This document shows, piece after piece, positions 46,898-64,000 of a stretch of DNA of 64,000 nucleotides; position 1 is the stretch's first letter, and each line of letters begins with the position of its first letter. The stretch spans positions 19,647,001-19,711,000 of the forward strand of contig CM049396.1 of assembly GCA_026929865.2 (NCBI GenBank), written 5' to 3'. The stretch comes from Hyperoplus lanceolatus (lineage: Eukaryota > Chordata > Actinopteri > Uranoscopiformes > Ammodytidae). A program made the position numbers and the translations under genes. The notes under the pieces were generated by a model, which had not been told where the DNA came from, did no database searches, and saw nothing but the letters and a program-made list of their open reading frames with translations.

Positions 46898-47854
46898 GTG
46901 GCCCATACCATACAGAATTAAATATCAATACAAAATAAATGTCATGTATACTGTAGCTTCCGGTACAATAACAATATCCATAAACTTCATATTATATTTT
47001 GCAAAAGGAAAACAAAAAGAACATATTCCAGCAGTTACAATATGATAGTGTATCTAATAATTACTTCTAACTAGAAAAATCATGCAAGACTATTGCTACA
47101 ATTGCCAGTAAATGCCCACAGAAAAAAAAATGGAAATTTCACTTCCATTTTTTCCCCTGCCCATGCTTGTTCTATAAAGTCTCCAAATTAAAACTTTTAA
47201 GTTCAAACAACCACACTATATAAATCTGTATCCCGATTCCTGCCTCCTTGAGCGTTGTTGAATAATCGCAATCTAAATCATGATAATATGGGCAATGCAA
47301 ATCAAAATTAACTTAATTTTCTATTTCATTTAGATCACATATAGCAATCTGCACAGGGAAGTACAAGATTCCATCTGCACTGCAGGAAATAATCCAGGAA
47401 TGATATCTTAGACGTTTATATGTAATGATTATATAAAAATTGTATGCATTGTACATGAATAGTTTCTCGACTCTAATGATTCATGTTTGATGGTATGTAT
47501 TCTCTGATTGTTTAAGTGATACAGGGAAGAAAAAAAATAAAACTGTAAGATCAGAAATTTAGAATCAGTGGGAACAGTAGGAAGGAGAAGCAAGATGTAA
47601 GATACATTATAGTTATTACTTTTTCTCTTAATATCTATATTGTATCTGGATGTAATGAATGGTCAGTTCCGTTGTAATGTTAATTGTATCTAAATATACT
47701 GAACATATACTGATTTATGGATTTTTATTCCATTCACAGAAATAAACAATAAAGCTATATTTCAATATCACATTAGCATATACTTACATTCATTATATAA
47801 TTAACCAAAAAAGGATGTATTTATTTACACTATTTTTTATTCAAATTATTTTCT
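46898..47854. other. Intergenic, AT-rich, no gene seen
   Basis: Low-complexity AT-rich DNA between the T1 element and the LINE end. No supportable feature. Confidence 0.5.
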
Positions 47855-47972
47855 CCAACGTTTTCTTTTATCATATTTGTATGTATGTATATGCCACTGT
47901 AAAGCACTTTGAAATGCCTTGTCTGAATCGTGTTTTAAATAAACTTGCCTTGCCTTGCCTTGCCTTGCCCTG
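47855..47972 (+). mobile_element. LINE 3' end with (CCTTG)n tail
   Basis: GTAAAGCACTTTGAAATGCC followed by TTGTCTGAATCGTG and AATAAACTTG then five CCTTG-type units is the typical 3' end of an L2/CR1-group fish LINE. Only about 120 bp remain. It ends about 300 bp before the slc25a20 start codon. Confidence 0.65.
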
Positions 47973-47999
47973 CTTACTTGTATTAAATTATTTATTAAT

Positions 48000-48274
48000 T
48001 TATTAAAGATTCCAACAAGTTTCGACCCGGACACCCAACGGAGACGTACCAAAGTAACGCTCTGTCGCAGTCAAACCGGTCCGGGTAGTAAGTGGGTGAA
48101 AGGTCTAGCAGGAAGCAGTGACAGCAGCACACAGACACCTCGCGACCAGGTGAGCTGTTACTTCATGGTTTTATTTCTCGGTGTGTCAGCAGTTATTTCC
48201 GGGGTCGGTTTCATTCAGTCGCTGCTTTTTTGTGCTTTGTTTCTTCTTCCAGGAGACCAAAAAAAAAAGTAAAA
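48000..48274 (+). promoter_or_regulatory. slc25a20: slc25a20 promoter region and 5' UTR with one intron
   Basis: The sequence turns CpG-richer after about 48010. A donor GACCAG|GTGAGC at 48149/48150 and an acceptor TTCTTCCAG ending at 48252 define a 103-bp intron in the 5' UTR, placing the start codon 23 bases into the second exon. The transcription start is not determined. Confidence 0.55.
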
Positions 48275-49834
48275 ATGGCTAAACAGCAAGCGATCAGTCC
48301 GGGGAAGAACTTCATCGCAGGAGGGTTTGGAGGGATTTGCCTAGTCGCCACCGGACACCCACTCGACACCATCAAAGTAATTACTGCACCTTTGCACTGT
48401 GACTGTGTTCACTTATACAGTGTGTTACGTACAAAACAACCAACCGCGAGAATCATCCTGTGACCCCGCAGCAGGCAGGAGAGCTGGTGACATATAATAA
48501 CACATAACAAGCTGATTAACTGTTACTGTTATTGCAGAGAGATCAGAGTGAGAGCTCAGGCTGCTGCAGAACTTTGACCCACATTAAGTCTGTATGACTC
48601 AGCTCACTGCTGCCTTGGCCTTCTGCACTGACTGACAGACAGACAGACCTCAACTGGCTGGTCCATATTCGATATTAGGCCTAGTCTTTATATCACAGAT
48701 CAATCGGTCAATTTGACAGATTAGTGTATTGCAGACATCTTATTCTTGGTGTGGTGTAGGTTGAATTGAAAACAGTAAAAACATGTGTTTGGGTTAGTTT
48801 TGAACATGTTTCATCATGTTTGTTTGCTATATAACGTCCTGTTCAATTCAAAACATTGTCACAATTCATTGATCATTAATTTTGTTCATTGATCTTTTTG
48901 GACTGACTAGCTGTAGACACAACACGACAATATCATAGTTATAGCAGACAATTTAGCAACCGTTTACTAATGACAATGAGCGACATTAGCATTTGTTGCA
49001 TATTATGTTTCTGGCCACCAGACAACTGTAAGTCCAATATTTACTCTTATCATTGGGTTTATTTACTCTCTGGCTTGCAAACTCACCTAAAATGTGCTGG
49101 ATGGGGTCAAACTATTGTCAAATGTTTCTGTATGTGTGTGTGCACAGTGCCATAGTGACCTCACTGCTTCCACACTGTGATGCCTGGTTCTTTGTGACTG
49201 ATGTCGATATACAGAGTTGATATTCTTCTTCCCTCAGGTGCGTTTACAGACTCAGGCCAAACCCAAACCTGGAGAGACTCTAGTGTACGCCGGAACCATT
49301 GATTGTTTTAAAAAGACTTTAGCCAAAGAGGTAAGGATTAATATTTATTGGATAAAATATTGTCCAAAGAGACATTTTCCTCACTCACGCTGATGTTTCC
49401 TTGTCATGTGCTTCCTCTCACAGGGTTTTAAAGGACTCTATAAAGGCATGGCAGCCCCGATCATTGGAGTCACGCCCATGTTTGCCGTCTGTTTCTTTGG
49501 ATTTGGACTCGGCAAGAAACTCCAACAGAAAACCCCTGATGATATCCTCACGTAGGCGATTGCTCTGTCTTGGATGCTCGTACTGTTCACTTATAAATAT
49601 GCGATTATATGCTAATGATCGAGCGCATTGTCTCCGGCAGGTATCCACAGTTGTTTGCCGCAGGGATGTTGTCGGGCGTGTTCACCACGGCCATCATGGC
49701 TCCTGGAGAACGCATCAAATGCCTCCTGCAGGTCAGAGGCTATGTGTTTGGACAGATATACAGGTTTTATAGTATTTTCCCACGTGCAAAAATCTAGTTG
49801 GTGAGCTGCAATTTGGGATGGTGAGTGTAAAATA

Positions 49835-49905
<71 letters not shown>

Positions 49906-52219
49906 CGCGCGCGCGTGCGTGTGTCTGCGTGTTCAGATCCAGGCAGCATCAGGAGAGGTGAAGTATGCCGGGCCCATGGACTGTGTCAAACAGTTGTACA
50001 GAGAGTTTGGGATCAGAGGACTCTACAAAGGCACCGCTCTGACTCTCATGAGAGGTGCTTCTTTACTCTAATAGAGCCTGAAGCTGAGCGGGCAGCGCTA
50101 CCAGTGATTTTATGGAGATAAAATAATGACAACGCCTCATGGAAAAGGACTTCAGCTTTTAAAAGTGCCCTCTGGAAGTTTTCCTGTAATAAAACAAAAG
50201 CTACTGTTTACATTCAGCAGTAGTCATTAAACACACCTCCTGTAGGGTTGTTGTCACAGTGCCTCCGTTAATGTGTGTCACTGCATGTTCTTGTAAATAC
50301 CAAAACAAGCACATTATGTATACAGTACGTAAGTTATGTGCTACTACTAAGTACTAGGTAAATACACTGGATTCAACGCAATGACAAATAAAGCTTCTAT
50401 TCTATACTATTGCATGTTTCCATACAAATATTCACATTTTTTGTTTTTGTTTTGTAACCCAGATGTTCCAGCCAGTGGGATGTACTTCACGTCCTACGAG
50501 TGGTTGAAGAAGTCCCTCACACCAGCAGGACAAAGGTCAATATTTGTTATTTTCTTACAGTATATTTACGGCCGTCCATTATGTCGTTAAAACACCTCCG
50601 AGCAGTTGATCCTGTTGTTTTTCACTCGCAGCCCCTCTGAGCTCAGTGTCCCCAGTGTGCTGTTTGCTGGAGGAATGGCGGGGATCTTTAACTGGGCAGT
50701 GGCCATTCCAGCTGATGTACTCAAGTCTCGTTTCCAAACAGGTTATTTTGATTAATTAACATACCTTGTGAACATTAAAATTAATTAATTATTGTTTGTC
50801 TTATTTGTTCTATGTATCCAGAACAGAGTGATTGGTTCAGTCTATATCCTGGATTCTGCTTTGCTGAACATAGACAGATTTCTTGCCATTTATTCAAAGG
50901 GTTTCCTCCCATGGGTCCTTGAAAGAGTTTCTGAATTTGAGAAAAACATAATCAAGGCCTTAAATGGTTTTGAAAATAGACATTGGTCATTTTTTTCTTT
51001 TTCTTTTTTACTTTACTTTACTACATTAGTAAATAGGCTCTGTTTTGCTGTCCGCACGTGTCATTAGTTCTCATTATAAAATGTCTTGTAACAGTATTTT
51101 AACTATTAATTTAATTGGGCTCAGAAAGTCCTTGAATTAGATGATTATGTAAGTGAGGGAACCCTGTTCAAAAAATTAATAAATATAAAATGTTTTTTTC
51201 TAATTTGTCTCAGCTCCTGAGGGCAAATATCCCGGCGGCTTCCGGGACGTTCTGCGGGAGCTGATCAGAGAGGAGGGCGTGGGATCTCTGTATAAGGGCT
51301 TCAACGCTGTCATGCTCAGAGCTTTCCCTGCAAACGCAGTGAGTGCACTTCCCTTACTCTTCATTTCAGTAACGCGATGAAAGGCTTGGAGGACCTGGGT
51401 GGTACATTTAGATATATAGCGATGTTCAGTTTGAAAAGTTTATGGATAAAGAAGACATGGTCATAAATATGTCTTATGGAGTCTTTGTGATTCAGATTTG
51501 ACATAATCTTAAAATAATCAAGTGCTAGTTTGGCAATATTTTTAATTTTTCATGCATCATTCTGGCAAACTATCATTAATAACAATGAAATCAGCTGATA
51601 GGTTTACATTAGTTTGTGGTTATAACTCTTTTCTTTTGATAAACATTCTCGTAGGAACAATAAACAAAATCAAATGAGCATGTAAAAAATGGGACCAAGT
51701 ATGAGGTCACAGGGTGAACAGCAAATCAAGGCTAATTTAAAATGTTCATAAGGTACCATGAAATATATGTGTCATTGGCTACATAAACACAATTTCCCAC
51801 CAAATTATCTTTGAAGTCTCATTGAGTTCGTCATCTGTTCACCAAGATGACAGTATTCATAAAGACGCCAGCTGTAGCATCGTTTTTCTGGAGCCACTAT
51901 TTTGTGATGTGGTCTGATGATTTTTCAAGAAAAAATGGCTATATTCAAGTTTGATGTCTCGTGATAGTAATCTGAATATCTTTAGGTTTTCGACTGTTGC
52001 CGAGGTAAAAATAGTCATTTTAGGATGTCATCTTGGGATGTATGATTTCCACATTTTTACTCCTATCTGAGATTTTAGGAAAACAAGAATTGCAGACAGT
52101 ATTAATTTCATCACAACTAAAAAAAAATCAGTTTTTTCTCTTCCTTTTTTTCTCAGGCTTGTTTCTTAGGATTTGAGTGTGCAATGAAGTTCCTGAACTG
52201 GGTAGCACCGGGCCTGTGA
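48275..52219 (+). CDS. slc25a20: SLC25A20, mitochondrial carnitine/acylcarnitine carrier
   Basis: The carrier exchanges acylcarnitine for carnitine across the inner mitochondrial membrane, feeding fatty acids to beta-oxidation. Nine exons (48275-48376, 49238-49330, 49424-49551, 49641-49731, 49937-50054, 50463-50535, 50632-50741, 51214-51338, 52157-52219) join in phase to 300 residues (human 301). The three mitochondrial-carrier repeats are complete, each with its signature: [24 protein letters not shown] and [11 protein letters not shown]. Family-specific [29 protein letters not shown] and [21 protein letters not shown] are present. It ends WVAPGL. The exon 5 acceptor lies just after a long GT/GC repeat. 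It sits between nckipsd and prkar2a on the same strand, a neighbourhood shared with human 3p21.31. Confidence 0.98.
49837..49930. repeat. (GT)n-(GC)n tract abutting the slc25a20 exon 5 acceptor
   Basis: About 34 GT units, then GCGTGCGCGCGCGCGTGCG and GTGTCTGCGT, ending six bases before the exon at 49937. Confidence 0.95.
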
Positions 52220-53820
52220 TAAAGCCTCAGCATCATTTCGTACAGTATGTGTATCCCAGGAACAGAACTGTAAAACGCAACAGAGTTATTAGCAGTACAC
52301 ACACACAAACAGACACACAGACAGACAGACACACAGAATCAAACGATACCAAGACATTTAAGCAATTTTCCATCGATTGCTAGATTCTTTTTGAAACGTT
52401 GTGTCACTGTAATTCACAAGAATCCTTTGGACCTGCTTGAGGGTTCAGAGTTGAGAGGTTGTGACAACTGTGCACCTTAGCCAGTACACAAACACACGTA
52501 CACACAGTCGAATGTTCTCACTCCATTTTGGTTTAGTTGTATTTTCTTTCAGATTTCTTTTTTTAAATTTTACTTATTTTCCCACAGTAGAACAGGAGTG
52601 ACCTTTATCATGTCGTGCCTTACACTTTGTTATCTGTGAGCAGTTGCACATATCAGGGAAAAGGTGCATTTTGTTGTTTAATGTGTGTGTTCGGCCTGTC
52701 AGCAAACACACACCTTTCAAACTGTCTGCTCCCTGAATGGTCACATTCCATTCAGTGAGCGCCAATTATAAATACACATTCTGTTTTTTTAAATGTGAAA
52801 TTATGAGCCTATAGTCATAAAGAGATTGATTGAACAGTGTGTGAATGTCAACATGTACAGAAATAAAACAAATTTAATCCATATTCAGAAATCAGACTTG
52901 TTGTGAACTTTTTTTTTAGTATCTTTTTCTTCTAATGTATCATCTAAAAATAATGTAGTCCTTGTCATAGAAGGTAGAAGCCTGGACTGTTCGTGTTTAT
53001 TTAAACAACTGAAACAAAGGATAATTATACACTGAGTGAAATTTAAAAAAAATTCATAGATATTTAAATAAATAAATAGCATTAATATTGAACATTCAAT
53101 CATCAATTGGAGGTATTTCTTGCCTCAGACAAGTTCTAGTTACAACCTGCAGCAGGTAGAAATATAACAATTTGACAACAAAGATAGATGTCATTTTCAT
53201 TTATAGAGCATGCACTATTTAGGTCTGCCGTATATTTTGCTAAACTTTATAAGTCTTTAGCCTGAAAGTACTTTTCTCTCTTTTTGAAAGGGTTTTTTTT
53301 TCAACAAAATCTCTCAAATAACCCTTTATTGTTCTCTTGATATTTTGGTTTGGTATTAAAGAACTGTGGGTTCTAAAAAAAAACAGCTATTGATTGTTAT
53401 TATATGAGAAAACAAAAAATGCTGAAAATACTTTTTTACTTAGTGAATTTCATGTTAAGCTTTTTTTATTATGTCACATACATTCTGCCACCCTCTTTAC
53501 CCTGCATTTTCCATTTATAGTTTTATTCCCATCGAGTTTCTTTTGGTAGCCTACTTGCAGACTCCTGTAAAGTTTCAGATGGTATTTTATGCTCTGAACA
53601 CATATTTCTATAAGAGGTCTTTGGTGCAGCTTTTGAAAATATAGCCTATCAGATCTAACGGTGTCAGTTTCTGTAGCAATTAAAGCAATCTCTCGCTTGC
53701 TCTCTGTTGCTGCCAAATCCTCAAATTCTAAAGGCCAAATCCATGGGACAGCCTTTAATTAGCCTACATCTGACGTGAAAAGGCCCCGGTCAATACTTTC
53801 CGACACGCCGTGCTATATAC
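52220..53820. other. slc25a20 3' UTR and slc25a20-prkar2a spacer
   Basis: An AATAAA at 52862-52867 probably ends slc25a20 transcripts. The 3' UTR contains an ACAGACAGAC-type short repeat near 52310-52335. The remainder is AT-rich with no gene seen. Confidence 0.5.
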
Positions 53821-54025
53821 AAAAATCAATACGCTGTTGACAGTTAGAGAGAGAGAAGGAGGAGTCGGCTTGTTCTTGTGATGGCGCTACAGAAAGAAGT
53901 ATGTTTTTGTTTTTTTTACAATCTGTGGGACAATCTAATGCTGAAAGTTGATATTTCATATCTAACTAATCTAATTTGACTTTGAATTATCAAAACTCCA
54001 GTCTTTGACCCTTTGACCCTGTACG
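53821..54025 (+). promoter_or_regulatory. prkar2a: prkar2a 5' UTR with intron and a 10-codon uORF
   Basis: A donor AAAGAA|GTATGT at 53898/53899 and an acceptor CTCCAG ending at 54001 suggest a 5' UTR intron. In the spliced product an upstream ATG (53881) opens a ten-codon frame, MALQKESLTL, which stops 10 bases before the main start codon. Transcription start not known. Confidence 0.45.
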
Positions 54026-59347
<5,322 letters not shown>

Positions 59348-59516
59348 GACAAGTCATTTTAAAATGAGGTAGTATTTAAGTAAAACATACTTACACAGAA
59401 ACACATGATTATCTCCCCCTTGAGGTGAATGTAACACACAGCCCATTTTATAGGAAGTAAAAAAGACTCGATGTTCCTTGAAAAACTCTGCAAGTAGTTA
59501 AAAATGTCTAAGATAT
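59348..59516 (+). other. prkar2a: prkar2a 3' UTR start
   Basis: Non-coding sequence after the prkar2a stop. No convincing AATAAA occurs before the following SINE, so the transcript end is unresolved. Confidence 0.4.
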
Positions 59517-59665
59517 GGGGGCGCTCGTGGCGCAGTGGGTAAGAGCGCCGCCGCCCCTGCCCCTGCCCGGGCACAGGCCCCGCAGCAGTCCCAGGTCCAA
59601 ATCCCACCCGGATTAGCTTTCTGCATGTCTTTCCCTCTTTGCCCAATTAAACTCTGTCTCAACAG
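59517..59665 (+). mobile_element. Second tRNA-derived SINE, different family
   Basis: Box A-like GTGGCGCAGTGGGTAAGAGC and a degraded box B (AGGTCCAAATCCCA), followed by GCTTTCTGCATGTCTTTCCC, a phrase shared by many fish SINEs. No poly(A) tail; boundaries approximate. Confidence 0.7.
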
Positions 59666-59987
59666 GTCTCTCTAATAATGCAAAAATGCCAAAGAAATAT
59701 CTTTAAAAAAATATATATTTATAAGATAAACCATGTTTCCTGTGTGACTATTTGCCCACAGGAAAACCAGACAGCAGTCAACCCATCACACTGTACGTTA
59801 AACATATTCTATGTAGCCTTTTATCATCCTTTTTGGTATGATTTAAATATGTGTAGTCCCTCTTCTATTGATGAGGGACTATTCTAGTCATGCCACAGTA
59901 GGAAAATCACATGTGTAAATATTTAAGTTAAAAAATAGAATTTTTGATGAGCTGCTTTAGTTTCAGGGTGATGGTGTAGTTCAAGCC

Positions 59988-60494
59988 GGGGCCTATCCGA
60001 AAAGTCCAATCTCCTAACCTATAAGCCTCCTTTCCTATACCTTAACCCCTAAACGTCATCTGGGTTAAGGAGAGATGAAGGTGCTTCCTATCGAACATAG
60101 GAAAGGACAGCGCTGTTTCAAATGAATTCGACTCCACTTTTCCTAACCGACGTCATTGCGCAACGGCGAGTATTGCTGACGTGAGTCACTAGCGTGAAAC
60201 TACACTATAGCCTGTTCTCCGAAAATTGACTACAACAAGCGCTCCTTTGATCCATGCGTTCTTTTCATATTGATTTTAATCAGGTTGTCGCCAACAGAGT
60301 GAGAATCACTCCCATATATCCCAATTCACATGTGGAATAAAAAGAGGCTACACTTGTGTTGATGTTGAAATGAACTGCCCCCAGTAACTTCATTAAATGT
60401 GAAGTTGGTATTTTATTTTCTTATGGTGTAAATTATGTGCTACGAAAATAACTATTATGATGTTGGTCTTTTATGAGTTCTTTATTATCTTTAG

Positions 60495-60540
<46 letters not shown>

Positions 60541-60632
60541 GGGGGGGGGGGTATTTTGTTTTAGCCAAGTTAAATCTTCCTCTCTTCTCCTCTCCTCTCT
60601 TCTGTTTTACCTCTCGTTCGTATTCGTGTAGC
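59988..60632 (+). mobile_element. Element X, partial left copy
   Basis: Starts GGGGCCTATCCGAAAAGT and matches 61408-62005 nearly base for base until GTATTCGTGTAG, differing mainly by a (GT)n-G(n) expansion at 60498-60551. No right end is present before the duplicated GGAGAGGCACCTAT and the (TA)n tract, so it is a truncated or duplicated half. Confidence 0.8.
60498..60551. repeat. (GT)n followed by poly-G
   Basis: About 20 GT units then 14 G, inside the partial copy of element X; the sister copy has only a G run. Confidence 0.95.
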
Positions 60633-60671
60633 GTCGGGAGAGGCACCTATTTGCAGACCCATGGAGAGGCA

Positions 60672-60863
<192 letters not shown>

Positions 60864-62320
60864 CCAGAACGCCTCAATCAAGCTATCCTATTTCCAAAGG
60901 AACAATCCAGTGAATGTATTGCAGTTTATACATATTGCTGCTATAACACCGATGGCTGCCAATTATAGGACTATTTAAAACTTGAAACTAACATAAATAA
61001 GAAAATATGTTGGAGCAAACAATTTACATGTGTAAGTAACATTATCTTGATAATCTGAGTTACCGTGTCGAAATTCAATGTTTGTTATGCTATGGAAATG
61101 GCTTTCTGCAATATAGACTACCTTTGCAGAATGTTATAAATCTGTATTATTTGCATTCAGAACTACAACTACCTATGTAACTGACGGTCCATTGCGACTA
61201 CAAGGGCAAGTGAGCAAGTGGGTTCCATTTAAATCCCCCGCTCAGTCTCCCTCATGGGTCTCCCTCATGGTCTCCCTCCGCACTCCAAGTTCCCTCCGTG
61301 CAACGTATGCTGTTGCGTCATACCAAGGGCTGAGGGTAAATGAACGAGGGGAAGTGCAACTACTAATGGAACGCAGGGCAAGAGTACCTATGATTTGCAG
61401 ACCGTGGGCCTATCCGAAAAGTCCAATCTCCTAACCTATAAGCCTCCTTTCCTATACCTTAACCCCTAAACGTCATCTGGGTTAAGGAGAGATGAAAGGT
61501 GCTTCCTATCGAACATAGGAAAGGACAGCGCTGTTTCAAATGAATTCGACTCCACTTTTCCTAACCGACGTCATTGCGCGACGGCGAGTATTGCTGACGT
61601 GAGTCACTAGCGTGAGACTGGAGACTACACTATTCTCCGAAAATTGACTACAACAAGCGCTCGTTTGATCCAAGCGTTCTTTTCATATTGATTTTAATCA
61701 GGTTGTCACCAACAGAGTGAGAATCACTCCCATATATCCCAATTCACATGTGGAATAAAAAGAGGCTACACTTATGATGATGTTGAAATGAACTGCCCCC
61801 AGTAATTCATTAAATGTGAAGTTGGTATTTTATTTTCTTATGGTGTAAATTATGTGCTACGAAAATAACTATTATGATGTTGGTCTTTTATGAATTCTTT
61901 ATTATCTTAATGGGGGGGGGGGGTATTTTGTTTTAGCCGAGTTAAATCTTCCTCTCTTCTCCTCTCCTCTCTTCTGTTTTACCTCTTGTTCGTATTCGTG
62001 TAGAGTCGGTAAACTCCGGCGGTGGCCTGTTGCTTTAAAGAGGACCTATGATGCTTTTTGACGTTTATGACCTATAAACGTTGTTATGATGATTCATAGT
62101 CATGCTTAACCATACTAAATTATCAAATAATGACTTACATGCATTTCGACATATTCCCTGCTGACCGTCTGGGGTGTCTGTGCAGAGCGCTAAACACTAT
62201 TCTAGCCAGTCGAGAAGTCACGTCTTCAAAGCGGTCTACCCTTTCATAATTTGTGACGTCGCATAAAACTTTTGTGACGTCTCCACTGTCACTTCCCTGT
62301 TCGCGTCTGCCTCGCGCCCT

Positions 62321-62559
62321 AAGCCCAGTTCAGACCAAAGATTCACCTTCAACTCTTGCGACGAGACGTTTTAGAACGTCGCAGGGGAAAATGCAGCAGT
62401 GTGAACTGCTGTTGCAGCGGTTGCAAGCCGTTGCAAGGCGTCGCAGAAGATTTAACATGTTAAATCGCAAGGTCCAGTTTTAGAATGTTTCGGCGGTCTG
62501 TCGCAAGGAGTTGCAGTTGCAAGCAGTTGCAAGGCGAATCTTTGGTCTGAACTGGGCTT
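62321..62559. mobile_element. Innermost MITE with 24-bp perfect terminal inverted repeats
   Basis: AAGCCCAGTTCAGACCAAAG plus ATTC at 62321-62344 is exactly inverted at 62536-62559. The interior carries repeated TTGCAA/GTTGCA-type words. The first 20 bases recur immediately to the right (62561-62580) and lead into a GATTCA repeat, so the right flank holds a second partial copy. Confidence 0.88.
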
Positions 62560-62580
62560 TAAGCCCAGTTCAGACCAAAG

Positions 62581-62645
62581 ATTCAGATTCAGATTCAGAT
62601 TCAGATTCAGATTCAGATTCAGATTCAGATTCAGTTCAGATTCAA
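62581..62645. repeat. (GATTCA)n hexamer tandem repeat
   Basis: About nine GATTCA units, growing out of the GATTC found at the end of the neighbouring MITE sequence. Confidence 0.95.
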
Positions 62646-63180
62646 AGATTATAGGTCCATGCTCGCGCTTCCCGCCACTGAAAGTGTTCCGGAAGGAAGG
62701 TAACCAATCACAACGGAGTGGGGTTTGCAGGAGGGGGGGGGGAGGGGAGCGGAGATGGCCGAAGCACAGGCGGAGGGAGCCGAAGCACACACACTCAAGT
62801 GTTGACAGGATGTGCTGGATCGCCAAAATAAGAGAAAGAGCTTCCCGAAAATCTACATAGTTTTTTGTGATGTGATTCGTGTCAGGTTGCTCTATAGCAG
62901 TGTAAAACAAGAAATTAAGACCAGAAAAGTAGCATAATAGGTCCTCTTTAAATCTTGCCGCCGAAAAGGATTATGGGATACCACTATCTCCTTTCCTTTT
63001 AGCATAGGTTGGTCCTGGGTAACCTATGCTAAAGGAGGGTTAAAGGATGAATCGAGGCTCCTTTCCTATGCCTTTCCTAAGCATTTTGAGAATTCGGATC
63101 ACCTATCCGCCGAGTACTTCCGGTTCATCTCGATAGGAAAGGAATTTTCCTATGCAAAAAATACTTTTCGGATAGGCCCC

Positions 63181-64000
63181 GCGACCCATGGAGAAACGGA
63201 GCTCCACCGGAAATACGAAATTTCTTCTTCGTTTTTTTTTACTGGCGGCGATCACCCAGCGTTTCTTCTTCTTTTTTTTGTTTTACTGCCGGCGTTCACC
63301 TAGCGGTGAATAATAACAAGACACAGTTTCCACCGGCTATGGTGCTAGTAGACAGTAAAATAAGTCAGTTTGTTAAGGGTCCCAAGTCGCCAGAACGGTG
63401 GTAAAATTGGAAGATGAATGAAGCAACGAAGCTTTGTGTACATCTTCTAAAATCCGTCTCTTTAATTCACAATTATCACACTAGGTCAATCACATACAAA
63501 TATAAACTCTTATAAATAAAACACAAAAAGTGCCACCACATTAAAATAAACAGCTCATTTTAAAAAGCGAGGTGAAAGGCATTAACGTCTGACACATAAG
63601 GTGACAGTTTCCATTCTAGATCCTAATTGATTTATTACCAGATCCCTTGTCCTCTAGTGATCACAGTTTTAATTATTATATAATTTCTATAGGCCTATTC
63701 ATATTAGGCTATTGAACGATCGATGCTCGTCTGTGACTTTGTGATCACGCAAGTGAACAGTAACGATCGTGTGCAGCCGCAGAATTACATTTCAACCAGA
63801 CATAAATAGCCTATGTTCATATTAGGCTATTTAACGAGGCTCGTCTGTGACTTTGTGATCACGCAAGTGAACAGTAACGATCGCGTGCAGCCGCAAAATG
63901 AGATAGGCTACAATACAATAGGTTTATTAATCCGAACACAGTTAGCATTAGCCTGCACTGCTGCAACAAGGCTCCAACTGACACTACGTAAAGGCTATTT
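63181..64000. other. Right edge: no gene, one local duplication
   Basis: No coding region supported. Two roughly 80-bp direct repeats lie at about 63698-63784 and 63818-63898 (both contain CTCGTCTGTGACTTTGTGAT and a following CACGCAAGTGAACAGTAACG), separated by about 35 bp. Confidence 0.6.

Larger units (their letters stand above)
62035..62951 (+). mobile_element. TTAA-flanked non-autonomous transposon, family T2 copy 2
   Basis: TTAA at 62035-62038 and 62948-62951 flank about 909 bp. The ends AGAGGACCTATGATGC and AGCATAATAGGTCCTCT are near-perfect inverses. Related in reverse orientation to 54521-55044, but longer because of an inserted third element and a GATTCA expansion. Confidence 0.85.
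61408..63180 (+). mobile_element. Element X, full-length non-autonomous DNA transposon with nested insertions
   Basis: Left end GGGCCTATCCGAAAAGT and right end ACTTTTCGGATAGGCCC (ending 63180) are exact inverses. Inner motifs (CTCCTTTCCTAT, GGATGAATCGAGG) also recur inverted. No transposase is seen. A T2 element (62039-62947) is inserted in it, and that carries a third element (62321-62559). GACC occurs just outside both ends, a possible target duplication. Superfamily not assigned. Confidence 0.8.

Overview
This window is teleost fish genomic DNA. The genes have many exons, short introns and consensus GT-AG splice sites. The intergenic and intronic DNA is AT-rich and dense in (CA/GT)n and (TA)n microsatellites. 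The mobile elements are of fish type: RTE/Rex3-like and L2/CR1-like LINEs, tRNA-derived SINEs, Tc1/mariner, hAT and TTAA-target DNA transposons. All eight recognised proteins are vertebrate-like. I found no bacterial genes, CRISPR arrays, LTR elements or other virus-like elements.

Layout. 1-7.9 kb: an eroded SGNH-esterase LINE fragment, a complete non-autonomous hAT element with an 8-bp target duplication, and a short chain of open, splice-flanked segments I cannot name. 7.9-8.7 kb: cish (+), with its first exon not found. 11.0-18.8 kb: rhoa (+), with a non-coding first exon at a CpG/NRF1-type promoter and a 3.3-kb nested transposon in intron 3. 19.0-26.1 kb: tmem43 (-), convergent with rhoa, with two DNA transposons in its first intron. 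27.4-30.1 kb: a divergent Rab GDI gene (+) with one GC-AG intron. 31.4-34.0 kb: ndufaf3 (-). 36.3-45.8 kb: nckipsd (+). 48.1-52.9 kb: slc25a20 (+). 53.8-59.35 kb: prkar2a (+). 59.35-64 kb: a repeat cluster with three levels of transposon nesting and a 190-bp (TA)n tract.

I rebuilt each gene from splice sites and checked reading phase across every junction. Predicted lengths are RhoA 193 aa, TMEM43 403, GDI 441, NDUFAF3 186, NCKIPSD 743, SLC25A20 300 and PRKAR2A 396, each close to the human length as I recall it. CISH, RHOA, NDUFAF3, NCKIPSD, SLC25A20 and PRKAR2A all lie on human 3p21.31 and TMEM43 on 3p25, so this is a rearranged piece of that ancestral neighbourhood. The genes do not form a single pathway: they cover cytokine feedback (cish), Rho/actin signalling (rhoa, nckipsd), Rab recycling (gdi), nuclear envelope (tmem43), mitochondrial complex I assembly and carnitine transport (ndufaf3, slc25a20) and PKA regulation (prkar2a).

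The most unusual structures are DNA transposons carrying many copies of a short motif in both orientations (23.3-24.9 kb and 34.4-35.3 kb), a pair of ~0.9-kb TTAA-flanked elements in opposite orientation 20 kb apart that bracket three genes, and the nested element cluster near the right end.
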